A stretch of DNA of 64,000 nucleotides from Psychrobacter sp. PL19 (GTDB lineage: Bacteria > Pseudomonadota > Gammaproteobacteria > Pseudomonadales > Moraxellaceae), in NCBI RefSeq assembly GCF_017875835.1, contig NZ_JAGING010000001.1, forward strand, positions 744,001-808,000, given 5' to 3'. The position numbers were made by a program, and so were the translations under genes. The notes below the pieces were generated by a model. That model was not told the origin of the DNA. It worked only from the letters and a program-made list of their open reading frames with translations, and made no database searches. Below, piece by piece: positions 27,936-37,745 of the stretch (position 1 is the first letter of the stretch; each line of letters opens with the position of its first letter).

Positions 27936-28781
27936 ACAGTCCATGTAGGAAAATTACAATAAGTACGGTATCACTGCCTAATGCATGAATACTGCGAACC
28001 TTTAGGTTGCATACTGTTATCTATGGTACGCAAGAATCTAAAAATTCCTTTAACTTAAATGAGGGTACAGAAATTTGGTACAAAGCTATCTATGATAGCC
28101 ACACTTAAAAGCCTTGATCAACATCCTTGCTGATTTAATATTGGCCACAGCCATCTTGATGGCTGTTATCGCACGCTTTACCAAATCCTTCTTTAGCTCA
28201 TGTCTTACTTCGGTGTGTTCCACATCCATTCTTATAATTTAGTCCAAAATCAAATTGGGACTTAATATGCGCTTCATAAGCATATTTATGCCGTTTCTAA
28301 GCGTTACGAATCAATAGAAAATGGCAAAGTAGCTCCCCATCCTCATACTTTCTACTTCAATATCTGCACATTGCTAATGTGAATGCTCAAATTAAGGCTT
28401 TTTATTACCAATAAAAGCCTTAATTTTACACATGTGGCTATAGAAATCATTTATTTAATGTATTGTAGGTAGTGTAAAGCCACACTAACAAATAATAGCC
28501 TAAAATACTGACTGATTAGACTGCCACTATAGCTATCTGAAGTGTTAATATTTTCGTCTTATCGTTAGCGCTAAGTATCTTCTTCAACATCAAGGTTGTT
28601 CTTATTACATCACCGTATCTAAATGAACGGTTGCCTTCTAATGCCAAACCAATCACATCGACGCCAGCGTAAAAGTTGGTTTGACCCAATTTGTGATAGA
28701 GCTGTTGGCTTTGAAATTATTAGAACTACAGCCTTTTTAAAAAATATAACCATGCTTGAATATCTTCAAGGGAGAAATTAA
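27936..28781. other. Gene-poor region upstream of the M20 amidohydrolase
   Basis: No convincing gene is seen in 0.85 kb. On the minus strand a 47-codon frame (28086-28229, MDVEHTEVRHELKKDLVKRA at its start) and a start-less frame (28516-28716) can be read but have no support. The last 60 bases contain the leader of the next gene, with AAGGGAG before its ATG. Confidence 0.5.
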
Positions 28782-29942
28782 ATGTTAGTCAAAGAAGCAC
28801 TATTAGATGAAGTCAAACAATGGCGCAAACAAATTCATAGCCAGCCTGAGCTGGGTTTTAAAGAATTCAAAACTGCGTCATTTATTGCCGATAAACTACA
28901 GTCTTTTGGCATTGAAGTGCATCAAGGGTTGGGAGGTACTGGGGTTGTAGGTACACTTAAGAATGGCTCAGGTCCTACGATCGGACTACGTGCTGATATG
29001 GATGCACTACCTATAAAAGAGCAAAACGATGTTGATCATAAGTCCACTCATGACAATTGTATGCACGCCTGTGGTCATGATGGTCATACCTCAGTTCTAC
29101 TAGGTACAGCCAAACATCTAAGCCAACATAAGAATTTTAGTGGAACGATTCACTTTATATTTCAACCTGCTGAAGAAGTCCTAGGCGGTGCAAAAGCCAT
29201 GATTGATGATGGCTTGTTTGACAAGTTTCCTATGGACGCGGTTTATGGACTGCATAACTGGCCAGGACTGCCTGTGGGAGAGATTGCGGTTAATAATGGC
29301 CCCATGATGGCGTCCTTTGATACTTTTGAGATCACTCTAACGGGTAAAGGCACGCATGCCGCTATGCCACATCTAGGGGCTGATCCGATTGCAGCAGGTG
29401 CGGCACTAATTACTAATATTCAATCTATTATTTCTCGTCGCGTATCGCCACTGCAGTCTGGTGTGATCAGCGTGACCCAGATGAACAGCGGTGATACCAC
29501 CAATGTCATTCCTGATTATGCCATTTTAAAAGGGACCGTGCGTAGCTTTGATATGGACGTACGCCAATCCATGCAGGACCTGCTCACAGAGATGGTGACA
29601 GCCTTGCCACCTCTATATGGGGTTACAGGCGAAATTGATTATCACATTCGTTATCCAGTCACCACCAATGACAGTCAGGCTTATCTTGAAATCAAAGCGG
29701 CTGCAACCAAGGTGCTGGGCGCTGATAAAGTAAAAACTGATGTAGAACCTTCAATGGCTTCTGAAGACTTTTCATTCATGAGTCAGGTGGTTAAAGGCGC
29801 TTATTTTTGGTTGGGTGTCGACGGTAGCAATCCTTCTAAACCACTGCATAACGCATTGTATGATTTTAATGATGATGCTATTGAGACTGGTATCAAGGTA
29901 TGGGTTTCTCTAACTGAATCTGAACTACCAAAAAAATCTTAA
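28782..29942 (+). CDS. M20 family metallo-amidohydrolase (hippurate hydrolase-like)
   Basis: A 386-residue enzyme of the M20D amidohydrolase group, which removes acyl groups from N-acyl amino acids or related amides. Signature parts are the RKQIHSQPELGFKEF start, GLRADMDALPI, MHACGHDGHTS (metal ligands Cys and His) and FQPAEEVLGGAKAMI. HAAMPH and the C-terminal SEDFSFM are also present. The length is typical. Relatives include hippurate hydrolase, IAA-amino acid hydrolase and N-acetyldiaminopimelate deacetylase; the exact substrate cannot be set. It lies 81 bp upstream of a DUF3100 membrane protein, likely its uptake partner. Confidence 0.88.
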   Translation: MLVKEALLDEVKQWRKQIHSQPELGFKEFKTASFIADKLQSFGIEVHQGLGGTGVVGTLKNGSGPTIGLRADMDALPIKEQNDVDHKSTHDNCMHACGHDGHTSVLLGTAKHLSQHKNFSGTIHFIFQPAEEVLGGAKAMIDDGLFDKFPMDAVYGLHNWPGLPVGEIAVNNGPMMASFDTFEITLTGKGTHAAMPHLGADPIAAGAALITNIQSIISRRVSPLQSGVISVTQMNSGDTTNVIPDYAILKGTVRSFDMDVRQSMQDLLTEMVTALPPLYGVTGEIDYHIRYPVTTNDSQAYLEIKAAATKVLGADKVKTDVEPSMASEDFSFMSQVVKGAYFWLGVDGSNPSKPLHNALYDFNDDAIETGIKVWVSLTESELPKKS

Positions 29943-30023
29943 AAAGTTCTAAACTACCAAAAATGCCTTAATAAATTGAATGATTAAGACGTGTAGGAAT
30001 AATGAAATACAAAGGGAATTGCT

Positions 30024-31340
30024 ATGAATAATAATAGCGTGCTGTCACCGAACATGACCAAGCACCTACTTGATTGGAAGCTACATTTACTGGTGATTGG
30101 GGCATCGCTACTGGCAGAATGGATAGGCATCATTAAGATTCCTATCGGCATTGGTATCTTAGTATTACTGCCTTTACTATATGCCTTTATTTTTGCAATA
30201 TTATTGAATCCTAATGTTGTTCCTTCGATGAAAGCCGTCATAACCAAGAAACGAGCAAAATTTGCCAGTTATGCCATTCTTTTAAGCATCATGCCTTTTA
30301 TTGCCAAGTTTGGCGTGGGTGTTGGTCCCAATATCGAAGAAATCATAGCTGCAGGTCCAGCACTACTGCTACAAGAATTAGGTAACGTAGCTACTGTACT
30401 GATTGCTCTGCCTGTTGCCGTACTGGTCTTTGGCATGGGGCGAGAAGCCATTGGTGCGACTCACTCAATTGCTCGCGAACCCAACGTGGCTCTAATCGCT
30501 GACAAATACGGGCTTCAAAGTCCCGAAGGTATCGGGGTGATGGGTGTTTATGTCATGGGCACCTTGTTTGGGGCGATTTATTTTTCATTAATGGCAGGTG
30601 TTATTGCCTCTATGGAACTTATTGATGTTCGTGCGCTGGCGATGGCTTGTGGCATCGGTAGTGGCAGTATGATGGGGGCGTGTTCGGCTGCACTTGCAGA
30701 GACTGTGCCTGCTCAAAAAGAAACCATTACGGCTTTTGCAGCCACGTCTAACCTGTTAACTTACGCCACAGGATTATTCGTTAGTTTATTTGTGGCGCTA
30801 CCTTTAACAGAATTTTTATACAAGCTTGTCAGCAAGTTTAAAAAGAATACTGGGGCAGACGCTACCACCAAAACAGATTTCGGTGCCGTTATGGAAGAAC
30901 CGGCTAGTCTATCGACCGTACAGTCCTTTATTCTACTAGCGGTTATATGTGTCGTACTGCTATTGAGTAACTGGGTCGGACAAGGTGTCAACCCAATTAC
31001 CGCCTTACCTGCTATGCTGATTCTGTTTGCCTGCTGTATTGTTGGGATATTATTAAAACGATTGATCCCAGTCAACGTCCCGGCTATTGCTTGGATATCC
31101 ATTGTGGCTATTTTAATATCATTGCCACAGTTCCCATTCAATGCTTACGTTTTGGCAGAGACAGAGAAACTGGGTGTGTTGCAATTACTGACACCAGTGC
31201 TTGCCTATGCAGGGTTTGCCATCTCGCAAATGGAAGTGGATTTATTCAAAAAATCAGGATTTAAAATTGCGATCGTTGCCATACTTACCTTTACGGGCAC
31301 TTTCTTAGGGTCGGCCATGATTGCACAAGCCATGCTATAA
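30024..31340 (+). CDS. DUF3100 membrane protein (putative transporter)
   Basis: A 438-residue polytopic membrane protein with about 11-12 helices matching DUF3100: the N-terminal LHLLVIGASLLAEWIG, LLQELGNVATVLIALPVAV, MGREAIGATHSIAREPN and ACGIGSGSMMGACSAAL. The last contains small-residue motifs often seen in substrate pores. DUF3100 genes tend to sit next to M20 amidohydrolases, as here. I infer transport of the amide substrate or its product, but the family has no defined function known to me. AAAGGGAA is found before the ATG. Confidence 0.8.
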   Translation: MNNNSVLSPNMTKHLLDWKLHLLVIGASLLAEWIGIIKIPIGIGILVLLPLLYAFIFAILLNPNVVPSMKAVITKKRAKFASYAILLSIMPFIAKFGVGVGPNIEEIIAAGPALLLQELGNVATVLIALPVAVLVFGMGREAIGATHSIAREPNVALIADKYGLQSPEGIGVMGVYVMGTLFGAIYFSLMAGVIASMELIDVRALAMACGIGSGSMMGACSAALAETVPAQKETITAFAATSNLLTYATGLFVSLFVALPLTEFLYKLVSKFKKNTGADATTKTDFGAVMEEPASLSTVQSFILLAVICVVLLLSNWVGQGVNPITALPAMLILFACCIVGILLKRLIPVNVPAIAWISIVAILISLPQFPFNAYVLAETEKLGVLQLLTPVLAYAGFAISQMEVDLFKKSGFKIAIVAILTFTGTFLGSAMIAQAML

Positions 31341-31826
31341 AAGCGCTTGGTTAACAGTCATAGCGAATCAAATTTAGATCTGGTATTTACTATAAAGGTA
31401 ACGAGCCTAGAGGCAGGTTAAAAGCCTCTAAGGCTATAAAAACTAATCATACTGTGTTGATCCGGATGAGAAGGGGTACATTTTTTGCTAGGTTTGAGAA
31501 TGCGGATTTTACTATCACTTGACAGGTTATTCTTTTCCTATATCTGCAAGCTATACGCTTAAAGCTTTAAGACGATTATGTTGGTCTATGGCATATAAGT
31601 TTAGATCGCATGTTGGTCTATTCACGGTATATATGAATAATAGACCAACACAATACGTGGGATGCATAGGGTTAAACAGGAATGATTCGGACAGCAGTAG
31701 ATAATAAGTATAGACGGAAAGTCTTACCTATAAAGGTTTTAAGGGAAGTTTTGGAGAGGTTCGGACAAGTTTGGAGAGGTTCGGACAGGATAGAAATACA
31801 GAGGTTTTATCTAGCAGAATAATAAT
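31341..31826. other. Intergenic region with hairpins and short repeats, 3' of tRNA-Ser
   Basis: No gene is seen. An imperfect 11-12 bp hairpin (31404-31435) follows the DUF3100 gene but lacks a T run. tgttggtctatt (31611-31622) is repeated inverted at 31639-31650, with a partial direct copy at 31578. A 20-base tandem repeat ttggagaggttcggaca lies at 31751-31790. Confidence 0.6.
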
Positions 31827-31917
31827 TGGCGGTGAAGGAGGGATTCGAACCCTCGATACGCTATTAACGCATACACACTTTCCAGGCGTGCGGTTTCAGC
31901 CACTCACCCACTTCACC
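31827..31917 (-). tRNA. tRNA-Ser (GGA)
   Basis: The reverse strand gives a 91-base class II tRNA. The acceptor is GGTGAAG paired with CTTCACC, with discriminator G and an encoded CCA. The anticodon loop CTGGAAA holds GGA, there is a long variable arm, and the T-arm is GAGGGTTCGAATCCCTC. No second copy of its 3' end is seen nearby, so there is no sign of an integrated element. Confidence 0.96.
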
Positions 31918-32161
31918 GTTTTTGACGTTCAATAGCCAGCTTTGGTACCATATTACTCGAAGATGAGACGTAACAACTGGTAGCCTAACTATTTCAGACG
32001 GCCTAGTATAGCGGATACGATTTAAAATGTCACTGGTAAAAACTCTTTGTCTCATGCAGAAGGTTTGACAGGGTAATAGCTTATCTTTCTTTATCTGTAA
32101 ACGCCTGCTAGGATAGCAAATATTAAAGCAAAGACTGTCAGGTATCGAGGGTAAAAAAACA

Positions 32162-33115
32162 ATGATAAGCGTCGATAGGCCCAAAAGTGGTAGTGATATA
32201 ACGAATATACTCTATGCTATATCTAGCGTTGTATCAAGTCGTCTCAGCGTTATGGTATCGACGTTGGTCAGCATGATGATAGTCTTTATAATCGCTATAG
32301 CACCGGCACATGCTGATGACCTGACTCAGTGTAGCGAGTCTTTTTATGGCGGTACTTATCCTGAATTTACGAATACTAAGCTTAGTGAAAAGACCCAGAT
32401 GCTATGTATGGATGGCTTTGCTGTTATGTATTCTGGGGTCTCACGCACACCGCTGTGGGTCGCAGAGTATCTAACACGTAAGCGCTTACAACAGGCCAAA
32501 CAAATCGATCGCGAAGATAGCTTTCACGAAGAAAGCCGGCTACCCCAGTCATTCCGTGCTGAGCTCTCTGACTATTCGGGCTCTGGCTATGATCGTGGAC
32601 ATTTAGCGCCTAATGGAGATATGGCTAATCGCAGTCAGCAATATGATAGCTTTAGCCTTGCCAATATCGCGCCGCAGTCACCCCGTAATAACCGCTATAT
32701 TTGGCGTAATATTGAATCAGCTACTCGTTATTTGACCCAGCAATATGGCGAAGTCTATACGGTTACTGGGGTAGCCTTTACTAATAAAAAAACCAAACGA
32801 CTTGCCGGACGAGTATTGGTGCCGAGTCACTTTTTTAAAGCGGTCTATATTCCAGCCATTAATCAAGCAGGCGTTTATTATGCGCCTAATGACGAGTCAG
32901 AGCGCATAGAAGTCATCAGTGTAGATGAGTTAGTAGTGCAAACGGGTATTGATGTGCTGCCAGCACTTGACCGTCAACGCAAAGAACAGGCACTGGTATT
33001 GCCATTAAAAGCAGGCAAGGAGTTAGAGACATCAGAAGAGCCCAGTGAAGAGCCGACTTGGATGCTATTTGTATGGGCAATTATTAATTGGCTAATGATG
33101 CAGCTACAGGCCTAA
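32162..33115 (+). CDS. Secreted DNA/RNA non-specific endonuclease
   Basis: A 317-residue nuclease of the NucA/EndA (His-Me finger) family. An export signal ends in APAHA near residues 47-51. The catalytic motif DRGH is at residues 144-147 within YDRGHLAPNGDM, and the metal-binding Asn region is NNRYIWRNIE. Such enzymes degrade DNA and RNA in the periplasm or outside the cell. The first 30 residues precede the hydrophobic stretch, so a later start (ATG 32252) is possible. A hydrophobic C-terminal stretch (about the last 15 residues, FVWAIINWLMMQL) is unusual and might tether the enzyme to a membrane. Confidence 0.87.
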   Translation: MISVDRPKSGSDITNILYAISSVVSSRLSVMVSTLVSMMIVFIIAIAPAHADDLTQCSESFYGGTYPEFTNTKLSEKTQMLCMDGFAVMYSGVSRTPLWVAEYLTRKRLQQAKQIDREDSFHEESRLPQSFRAELSDYSGSGYDRGHLAPNGDMANRSQQYDSFSLANIAPQSPRNNRYIWRNIESATRYLTQQYGEVYTVTGVAFTNKKTKRLAGRVLVPSHFFKAVYIPAINQAGVYYAPNDESERIEVISVDELVVQTGIDVLPALDRQRKEQALVLPLKAGKELETSEEPSEEPTWMLFVWAIINWLMMQLQA

Positions 33116-33211
33116 ATAGTATGAAGTGAGTATACGTTAGCAATAGTTAGTTAAAAAACAACCTATTATTAAAAAATAACACACTGCATCGTTAATAATC
33201 AGGAGACGGCA

Positions 33212-33475
33212 ATGATTGAACCTTTTGCTAATGACCATCAAAGTATGCAAATTGGTGAGCTAGTTATCGAGAACCAAAAAGATAAAATCATTATCTATGG
33301 TGATATTGATCTACACTTTGATGTGTCGGGACATAAGCAAGCTCAACAGCTACATGAATTAACCGGTAAAATTTTACAGGCTTTTGAAAATTCTGCTGGT
33401 TATATTAATAATGAGCCTGAGTCAAAAGCAAAAAATGACCAATCAGATGAAAATATAGACAATCCTTTTATGTAA
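33212..33475 (+). CDS. Small hypothetical protein
   Basis: An 87-residue acidic protein with AGGAG eight bases before the ATG. The first 65 residues look folded (GELVIENQKDKIIIYGDIDL, then a helical HKQAQQLHELTGKILQAF). The last 20 are an Asn/Asp/Glu-rich tail. No family is recognised and no signal peptide is seen. It lies 96 bp after the endonuclease gene, in the same direction, so the two may be cotranscribed. Confidence 0.65.
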   Translation: MIEPFANDHQSMQIGELVIENQKDKIIIYGDIDLHFDVSGHKQAQQLHELTGKILQAFENSAGYINNEPESKAKNDQSDENIDNPFM

Positions 33476-33696
33476 CTATTTGATATAGTTCTAGTTTTAT
33501 AGCAATAAGAAACTATAAAAAAACTACTAGGCAAAGTTCTAATTTTGCTTATAATAGGTTGAGACATCGCTTATGTTGCTAAAGTACTCGTTTTCCAACT
33601 GTATACCGTATCATTTATAGCAAAGAAAACTTTTAGCAAAGGATAAGCGTAATAACATAACGTTTTGAGTAATCATCGTACGAAGGGAGTCGATTT

Positions 33697-34080
33697 ATGA
33701 AATTATTTACAAAAACTACGTTAGCAATCGCTGGTATCAGTATGGCTACAATGGCATTTGCTGCAGATCCATTAGCAAATACTACTTGGCAAACTTTTGA
33801 CGAAGGCAAGCCAAAAGGTTTGGTGAAAATCACTGAAGCGAACGGTGTCTTGACTGGCAAGCTGGTTGCCGCTATGACAGAAAAAGGCAAACAATATGTT
33901 GGTATGACTATTATTTCTGGTCTTAAGTCCGACGGCAATGGCAAATATAGTGGTGGCACGATTACAGATCCTGCAAAAGACAAAACCTATCGCATGACTG
34001 CAAATTTAAGTGGTAATACACTGGATCTAAAAGGTTATATCGGTCCATTCTCACGTAGCCAAACGTGGAAAAAGAAATAA
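33697..34080 (+). CDS. DUF2147 periplasmic protein
   Basis: A 127-residue exported protein with a clean signal peptide (cleavage after MAFA-type residues near 22). The body matches DUF2147: WQTFDEGKPKGLVKITEANG at the start, G(T)ITDPAKDKTYRM in the middle and a closing G-(Y/F)-(I/G)GPFSRSQTWKK. Proteins of this type are small beta-structures of unknown function, often near the envelope. GAAGGGAG precedes the ATG. A strong terminator follows. Confidence 0.85.
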   Translation: MKLFTKTTLAIAGISMATMAFAADPLANTTWQTFDEGKPKGLVKITEANGVLTGKLVAAMTEKGKQYVGMTIISGLKSDGNGKYSGGTITDPAKDKTYRMTANLSGNTLDLKGYIGPFSRSQTWKKK

Positions 34081-34155
34081 GCTAATATTTTGAATATTAA
34101 GAGCCTATTCCTTAAGAGTCTATTGTTTATGGAGAGGTTTTAATAGCAAATGATT

Positions 34156-34196
34156 AAAAAAATCCCGCATTACCTAAAGGTTCTGCGGGATTTTTT
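34156..34196. terminator. Bidirectional terminator between DUF2147 gene and amtB
   Basis: A stem of about 13 bp, aaaaaatcccgca paired with tgcgggatttttt, lies between two convergent genes and has A and T runs that suit both directions. Confidence 0.92.
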
Positions 34197-34228
34197 ATAT
34201 CGTCGATTTATTAAATGGCTCAAATCAG

Positions 34229-35491
34229 CTATTTTGTAAACTCAGGGTAAGCTTCCATACCACATTCTGCTATATCTCCACCTTCGTATTCATCTTCTTC
34301 AGAAATACGCAGACCAATGACTACTTTAATAATTGACCACACTATTAAACTGGCAATAAATACCCAAGCAAAAATTGTGGCAGCACCAGCAATCTGACCG
34401 ATAAAGGTAGATGCCGGATTGGTAATCGGGACAATTAGTAGACCAAATAGACCCACCACGCCATGAACCGAAATCGCACCAACTGGATCATCAATTTTCA
34501 TCCTATCTAAGGCGAGGATTGATAACACTACAATCGCACCTGCTATCATACCGAAAATAGTGGCTTGTAGAGCGGAGGGGGTTGAGGGTTCTGCAGTAAT
34601 CGCAACTAGACCTGCTAATGCACCATTTAAGAGCATCGTTAAGTCAGCTTTTCCGAAAATGAGACGCGCGAGTAACAAGGCCCCAATAGCACCGCCTGCT
34701 GCTGCAGCATTGGTATTCAAAAACACTATGGCAACGGCGTTGGCACTGGCAATGTCACCCAGTTTAAGAACGGACCCGCCATTAAAGCCGAACCAACCCA
34801 TCCATAAGATTAGGGTACCAAGCGCTGCCAGCGGCAGATTAGCACCAGGAATCGCCCGTATCTCACCGTTAGGACCATACTTACCTTGACGTGCCCCTAG
34901 CAGCAATACACCTGCTAGTGCAGCAGCGGCACCTGCCATATGTACGATACCAGAGCCAGCAAAATCAGAGAAGCCCATGTCACCTAAGTTAAATAACCCA
35001 AAAACATCGTTGCCACCCCAGGTCCAACTGCCCTCTAGTGGATAGATGACACCAGTCATAACCACTGTAAAGAGTAAAAAAGACCACAGCTTCATACGTT
35101 CAGCTACGGCACCTGAGACGATTGACATACAGGTTGCCACAAAGACTACTTGAAAGAAAAAGTCGGACGCTGCAGAGTAGACGGAGTCGCCACCGAAACC
35201 ATTTTCAGCCGAGGCTGCTAAGGCGTCATCTACTAGTGTCTCACCGCCTGCAATCCCGCTCAAAAATAGATCGCCACCATACATAATGGCATAGCCGCAT
35301 ATCATGTACATGATACTGGCGGTTGCAAACAGGGCGATGTTTTTAGTCAAGATTTCGACCGTATTTTTTGATCGAACCAATCCGGCCTCTAACATAGTGA
35401 AGCCGGCTGCCATCCACATGACCAGCGCCCCACATATCAAAAAATAAAACGTATCGAGTGCGTATTGAAGCTCAAAGATTTGGTTTTGCAT
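34229..35491 (-). CDS. amtB: Ammonium transporter
   Basis: A 420-residue Amt/Rh-family channel with about 11 helices for ammonium uptake. It shows FTMLEAGLVRSKN, the DFAGSGIVHMAGAAAALAG region with the first pore His, and ISVHGVVGLFGLL with the second pore His. GWFGFNGGS is present. The N-terminus has no long cleavable signal, unlike E. coli AmtB. It lies 121 bp downstream of glnK in the classic nitrogen-regulated pair; GlnK would block the channel when nitrogen is plentiful. Confidence 0.96.
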   Translation of the reverse strand: MQNQIFELQYALDTFYFLICGALVMWMAAGFTMLEAGLVRSKNTVEILTKNIALFATASIMYMICGYAIMYGGDLFLSGIAGGETLVDDALAASAENGFGGDSVYSAASDFFFQVVFVATCMSIVSGAVAERMKLWSFLLFTVVMTGVIYPLEGSWTWGGNDVFGLFNLGDMGFSDFAGSGIVHMAGAAAALAGVLLLGARQGKYGPNGEIRAIPGANLPLAALGTLILWMGWFGFNGGSVLKLGDIASANAVAIVFLNTNAAAAGGAIGALLLARLIFGKADLTMLLNGALAGLVAITAEPSTPSALQATIFGMIAGAIVVLSILALDRMKIDDPVGAISVHGVVGLFGLLIVPITNPASTFIGQIAGAATIFAWVFIASLIVWSIIKVVIGLRISEEDEYEGGDIAECGMEAYPEFTK

Positions 35492-35612
35492 CTTAATTCC
35501 CCCTTGAATTGATAATGCAGATCTTGTTATAACTGAGTTATAGGCGTGCGGTACGAGCTTGTAGCTTTAAACCTATACTTATAAAACTATGCTTATAAGC
35601 TTGTCTTTAACT

Positions 35613-36050
<438 letters not shown>

Positions 36051-36331
36051 AACCTACTCAAGGGGGTAGGTAAGTTTGGGCTTATTGGCTCGTAAACAAC
36101 TGCCATAATGACAGAGTACAATGCTTATATTGTCATGATAAATGTTGCGGTTGGCAATATAAGCTGAGTGAATCAACCTTTGACGTTAGACTTAAGAGGA
36201 CTTTATTATAACCAACTTTTAAGCTGCCAGGGCAGGCTATGCTATGATGATTTAATAAAATATTATTGGGGGGCAAGGGTAGGAACAAGCGAGCAGAGAT
36301 TGACGCTTTGAGTGTCGTTTAAATCCTAAAT
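36051..36331. other. Intergenic region between glnK and usp
   Basis: No gene is seen. Any NtrC-type enhancer for glnK would be expected here, but I find no clear GCAC-N7-GTGC palindrome. Confidence 0.4.
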
Positions 36332-37186
36332 TTAAACTTTGGGGAATAGCAGGTACGGGGTCTTAGTACTGCAAAGTAGCTTTTCGGTATCGCTACCTTG
36401 GAGCAGCTCACGAAGACGTGATTGCCCAAAAGCCCCCGTCATTAATAGACCAATATCATGCTTGCTTTGATAATAGTTTAAGGCTGCACTGACATCGCGG
36501 CAATCTAGCAACGCTTTTTTAGTGTTAATACCGGCTTGCTTAAGACGGGCATAAGCTTCACGTAGCGCATCACAGTTTTCAGAATTGTCTTTACCGACCA
36601 TGACAATATGTACAGTTAGCGCGCGTACCATAGGCGTTTTACAAAGCCAATTAAGTAATTTATGCGCAGTCGCACGGTTATCGAAGGCAAATAAAGCCGT
36701 TGTTGGGGGCAAAAATGGTGCATGAGTCACCAAAATAGGGCAGTGACTTAAGCGTATGAGCTGGCTCAGAGTGGATTTACAGGTAACATGATGGCCAATA
36801 ATAATAAGTTGCGCCTGATCATCAACATAATCAATGCTTTCGTTAAGGTTTTCGTGTCGGTGTAGCGTATACATCTTACGCTTAGGTTGATGCTGTTCGC
36901 AATAAACTGCGGCTTGATGCAGCAGGAGTTTGCCTTGAGCTTTTAGCTCAGAGTCACTTAAATGTTCTTTGCTGGTAAATTGATCAAGCAAGGTGCTCTC
37001 ATCACCGATATTCAGGCAGCCTGAATAATTGACAGCTGCCTTTTTCTGGACGCTTGGCACCGCATGGAGCATACCAATAGGGGCTTGCAGACGTGCCGAC
37101 GCCCACATACTGGCATCCAACACTGCTTGGACGTGATTAGGACAGTCTAAACAAGCAATGATACTATCTGGCTTTAAATTACTCAT
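36332..37186 (-). CDS. Tandem universal stress protein (UspA family)
   Basis: A 284-residue protein made of two Usp domains. The first is at about residues 1-150 (IIACLDCPNHVQAVLDASMW at the start, IIIGHH near residue 135). The second is at about residues 160-284 (ALFAFDNRATAHKLLNWL and a closing LLMTGAFGQSRLRELLQGS with TPYLLFP). The second domain keeps a G-x(9)-G-like ATP-loop region. Such proteins are stress-induced; their molecular job is mostly unknown. It lies just downstream of a SulP transporter remnant, a common gene neighbour of Usp proteins. Confidence 0.87.
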   Translation of the reverse strand: MSNLKPDSIIACLDCPNHVQAVLDASMWASARLQAPIGMLHAVPSVQKKAAVNYSGCLNIGDESTLLDQFTSKEHLSDSELKAQGKLLLHQAAVYCEQHQPKRKMYTLHRHENLNESIDYVDDQAQLIIIGHHVTCKSTLSQLIRLSHCPILVTHAPFLPPTTALFAFDNRATAHKLLNWLCKTPMVRALTVHIVMVGKDNSENCDALREAYARLKQAGINTKKALLDCRDVSAALNYYQSKHDIGLLMTGAFGQSRLRELLQGSDTEKLLCSTKTPYLLFPKV

Positions 37187-37291
37187 AAGGCAGTTACATC
37201 ATATTGATAATGAAAGTATAGTCAGGCTCAATAACGAAATTGGTAACAGGCACGATTGCGTTAACCTAATAACGCAAACGAGTCATTAGAT

Positions 37292-37577
37292 TTAATCCAA
37301 CAGGTCAATATCGCGCTGATCATAGATAGAGAAACGGTCAATTAGTGTACGACTCTCACTACTGAGTCCTAACACTTTGACATCAATCCCTTCACGTTGC
37401 AAGCATATGACTAGCTTGTCTAAAGTATCAACGGCACTGATATCCCAGAAGTGGGCTTGACTGAGATCAATATGCACGGTGTTCAGCGGCTGTCATAACA
37501 CATACGGTCAATCCAACGCGCTCTGTCATAGGATTAAGCTCGGGTATCTGAGCGGCAAATAGGACGTAAATGTGTGC
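37292..37577 (-). pseudogene. SulP-family anion transporter remnant
   Basis: The last 66 or so codons form a STAS domain C-terminus (TVHIDLSQAHFWDISAVD, then DKLVICLQREGIDVKVLGL and ES-RTLIDRF) with a TGA just before it. In another frame, overlapping upstream, 36 codons (37467-37577) read YVLFAAQIPELNP and resemble a SulP membrane segment. The membrane part of about 450 residues is otherwise gone, so the gene has suffered large deletion and cannot work. The STAS part is firm; the membrane piece is likely but weaker. Confidence 0.75.
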
Positions 37578-37745
37578 TCAAACAAGAAGGGCGAAAATAA
37601 AGGGTGAAAATATAATTAAGCCGATGCTTACCCTACTATAATAATGCCCATCTTCGCTGAAGATGCGTGACAATAGCGTGATACAGGTCACAACATGCTA
37701 AACTAAAACGCTAAGTCAGCCTAACCAAGCATAGAAGGAATAGAT

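Noticed and set aside
28086-28229. 47-codon minus-strand frame starting MDVEHTEVRHELKKDLVKRA
   Set aside because: No good ribosome site, no family recognised, in a region that otherwise looks decayed. Could be a fragment but cannot be supported.
28516-28716. Start-less minus-strand frame containing GQTNFYAGVDVIGLALEGN
   Set aside because: No start codon, bounded by stops, and the opposite strand reads equally openly, so chance cannot be excluded.
31864-32184. 106-codon frame on the minus strand overlapping tRNA-Ser
   Set aside because: It runs through the tRNA and the start of the endonuclease gene and encodes no recognisable protein.
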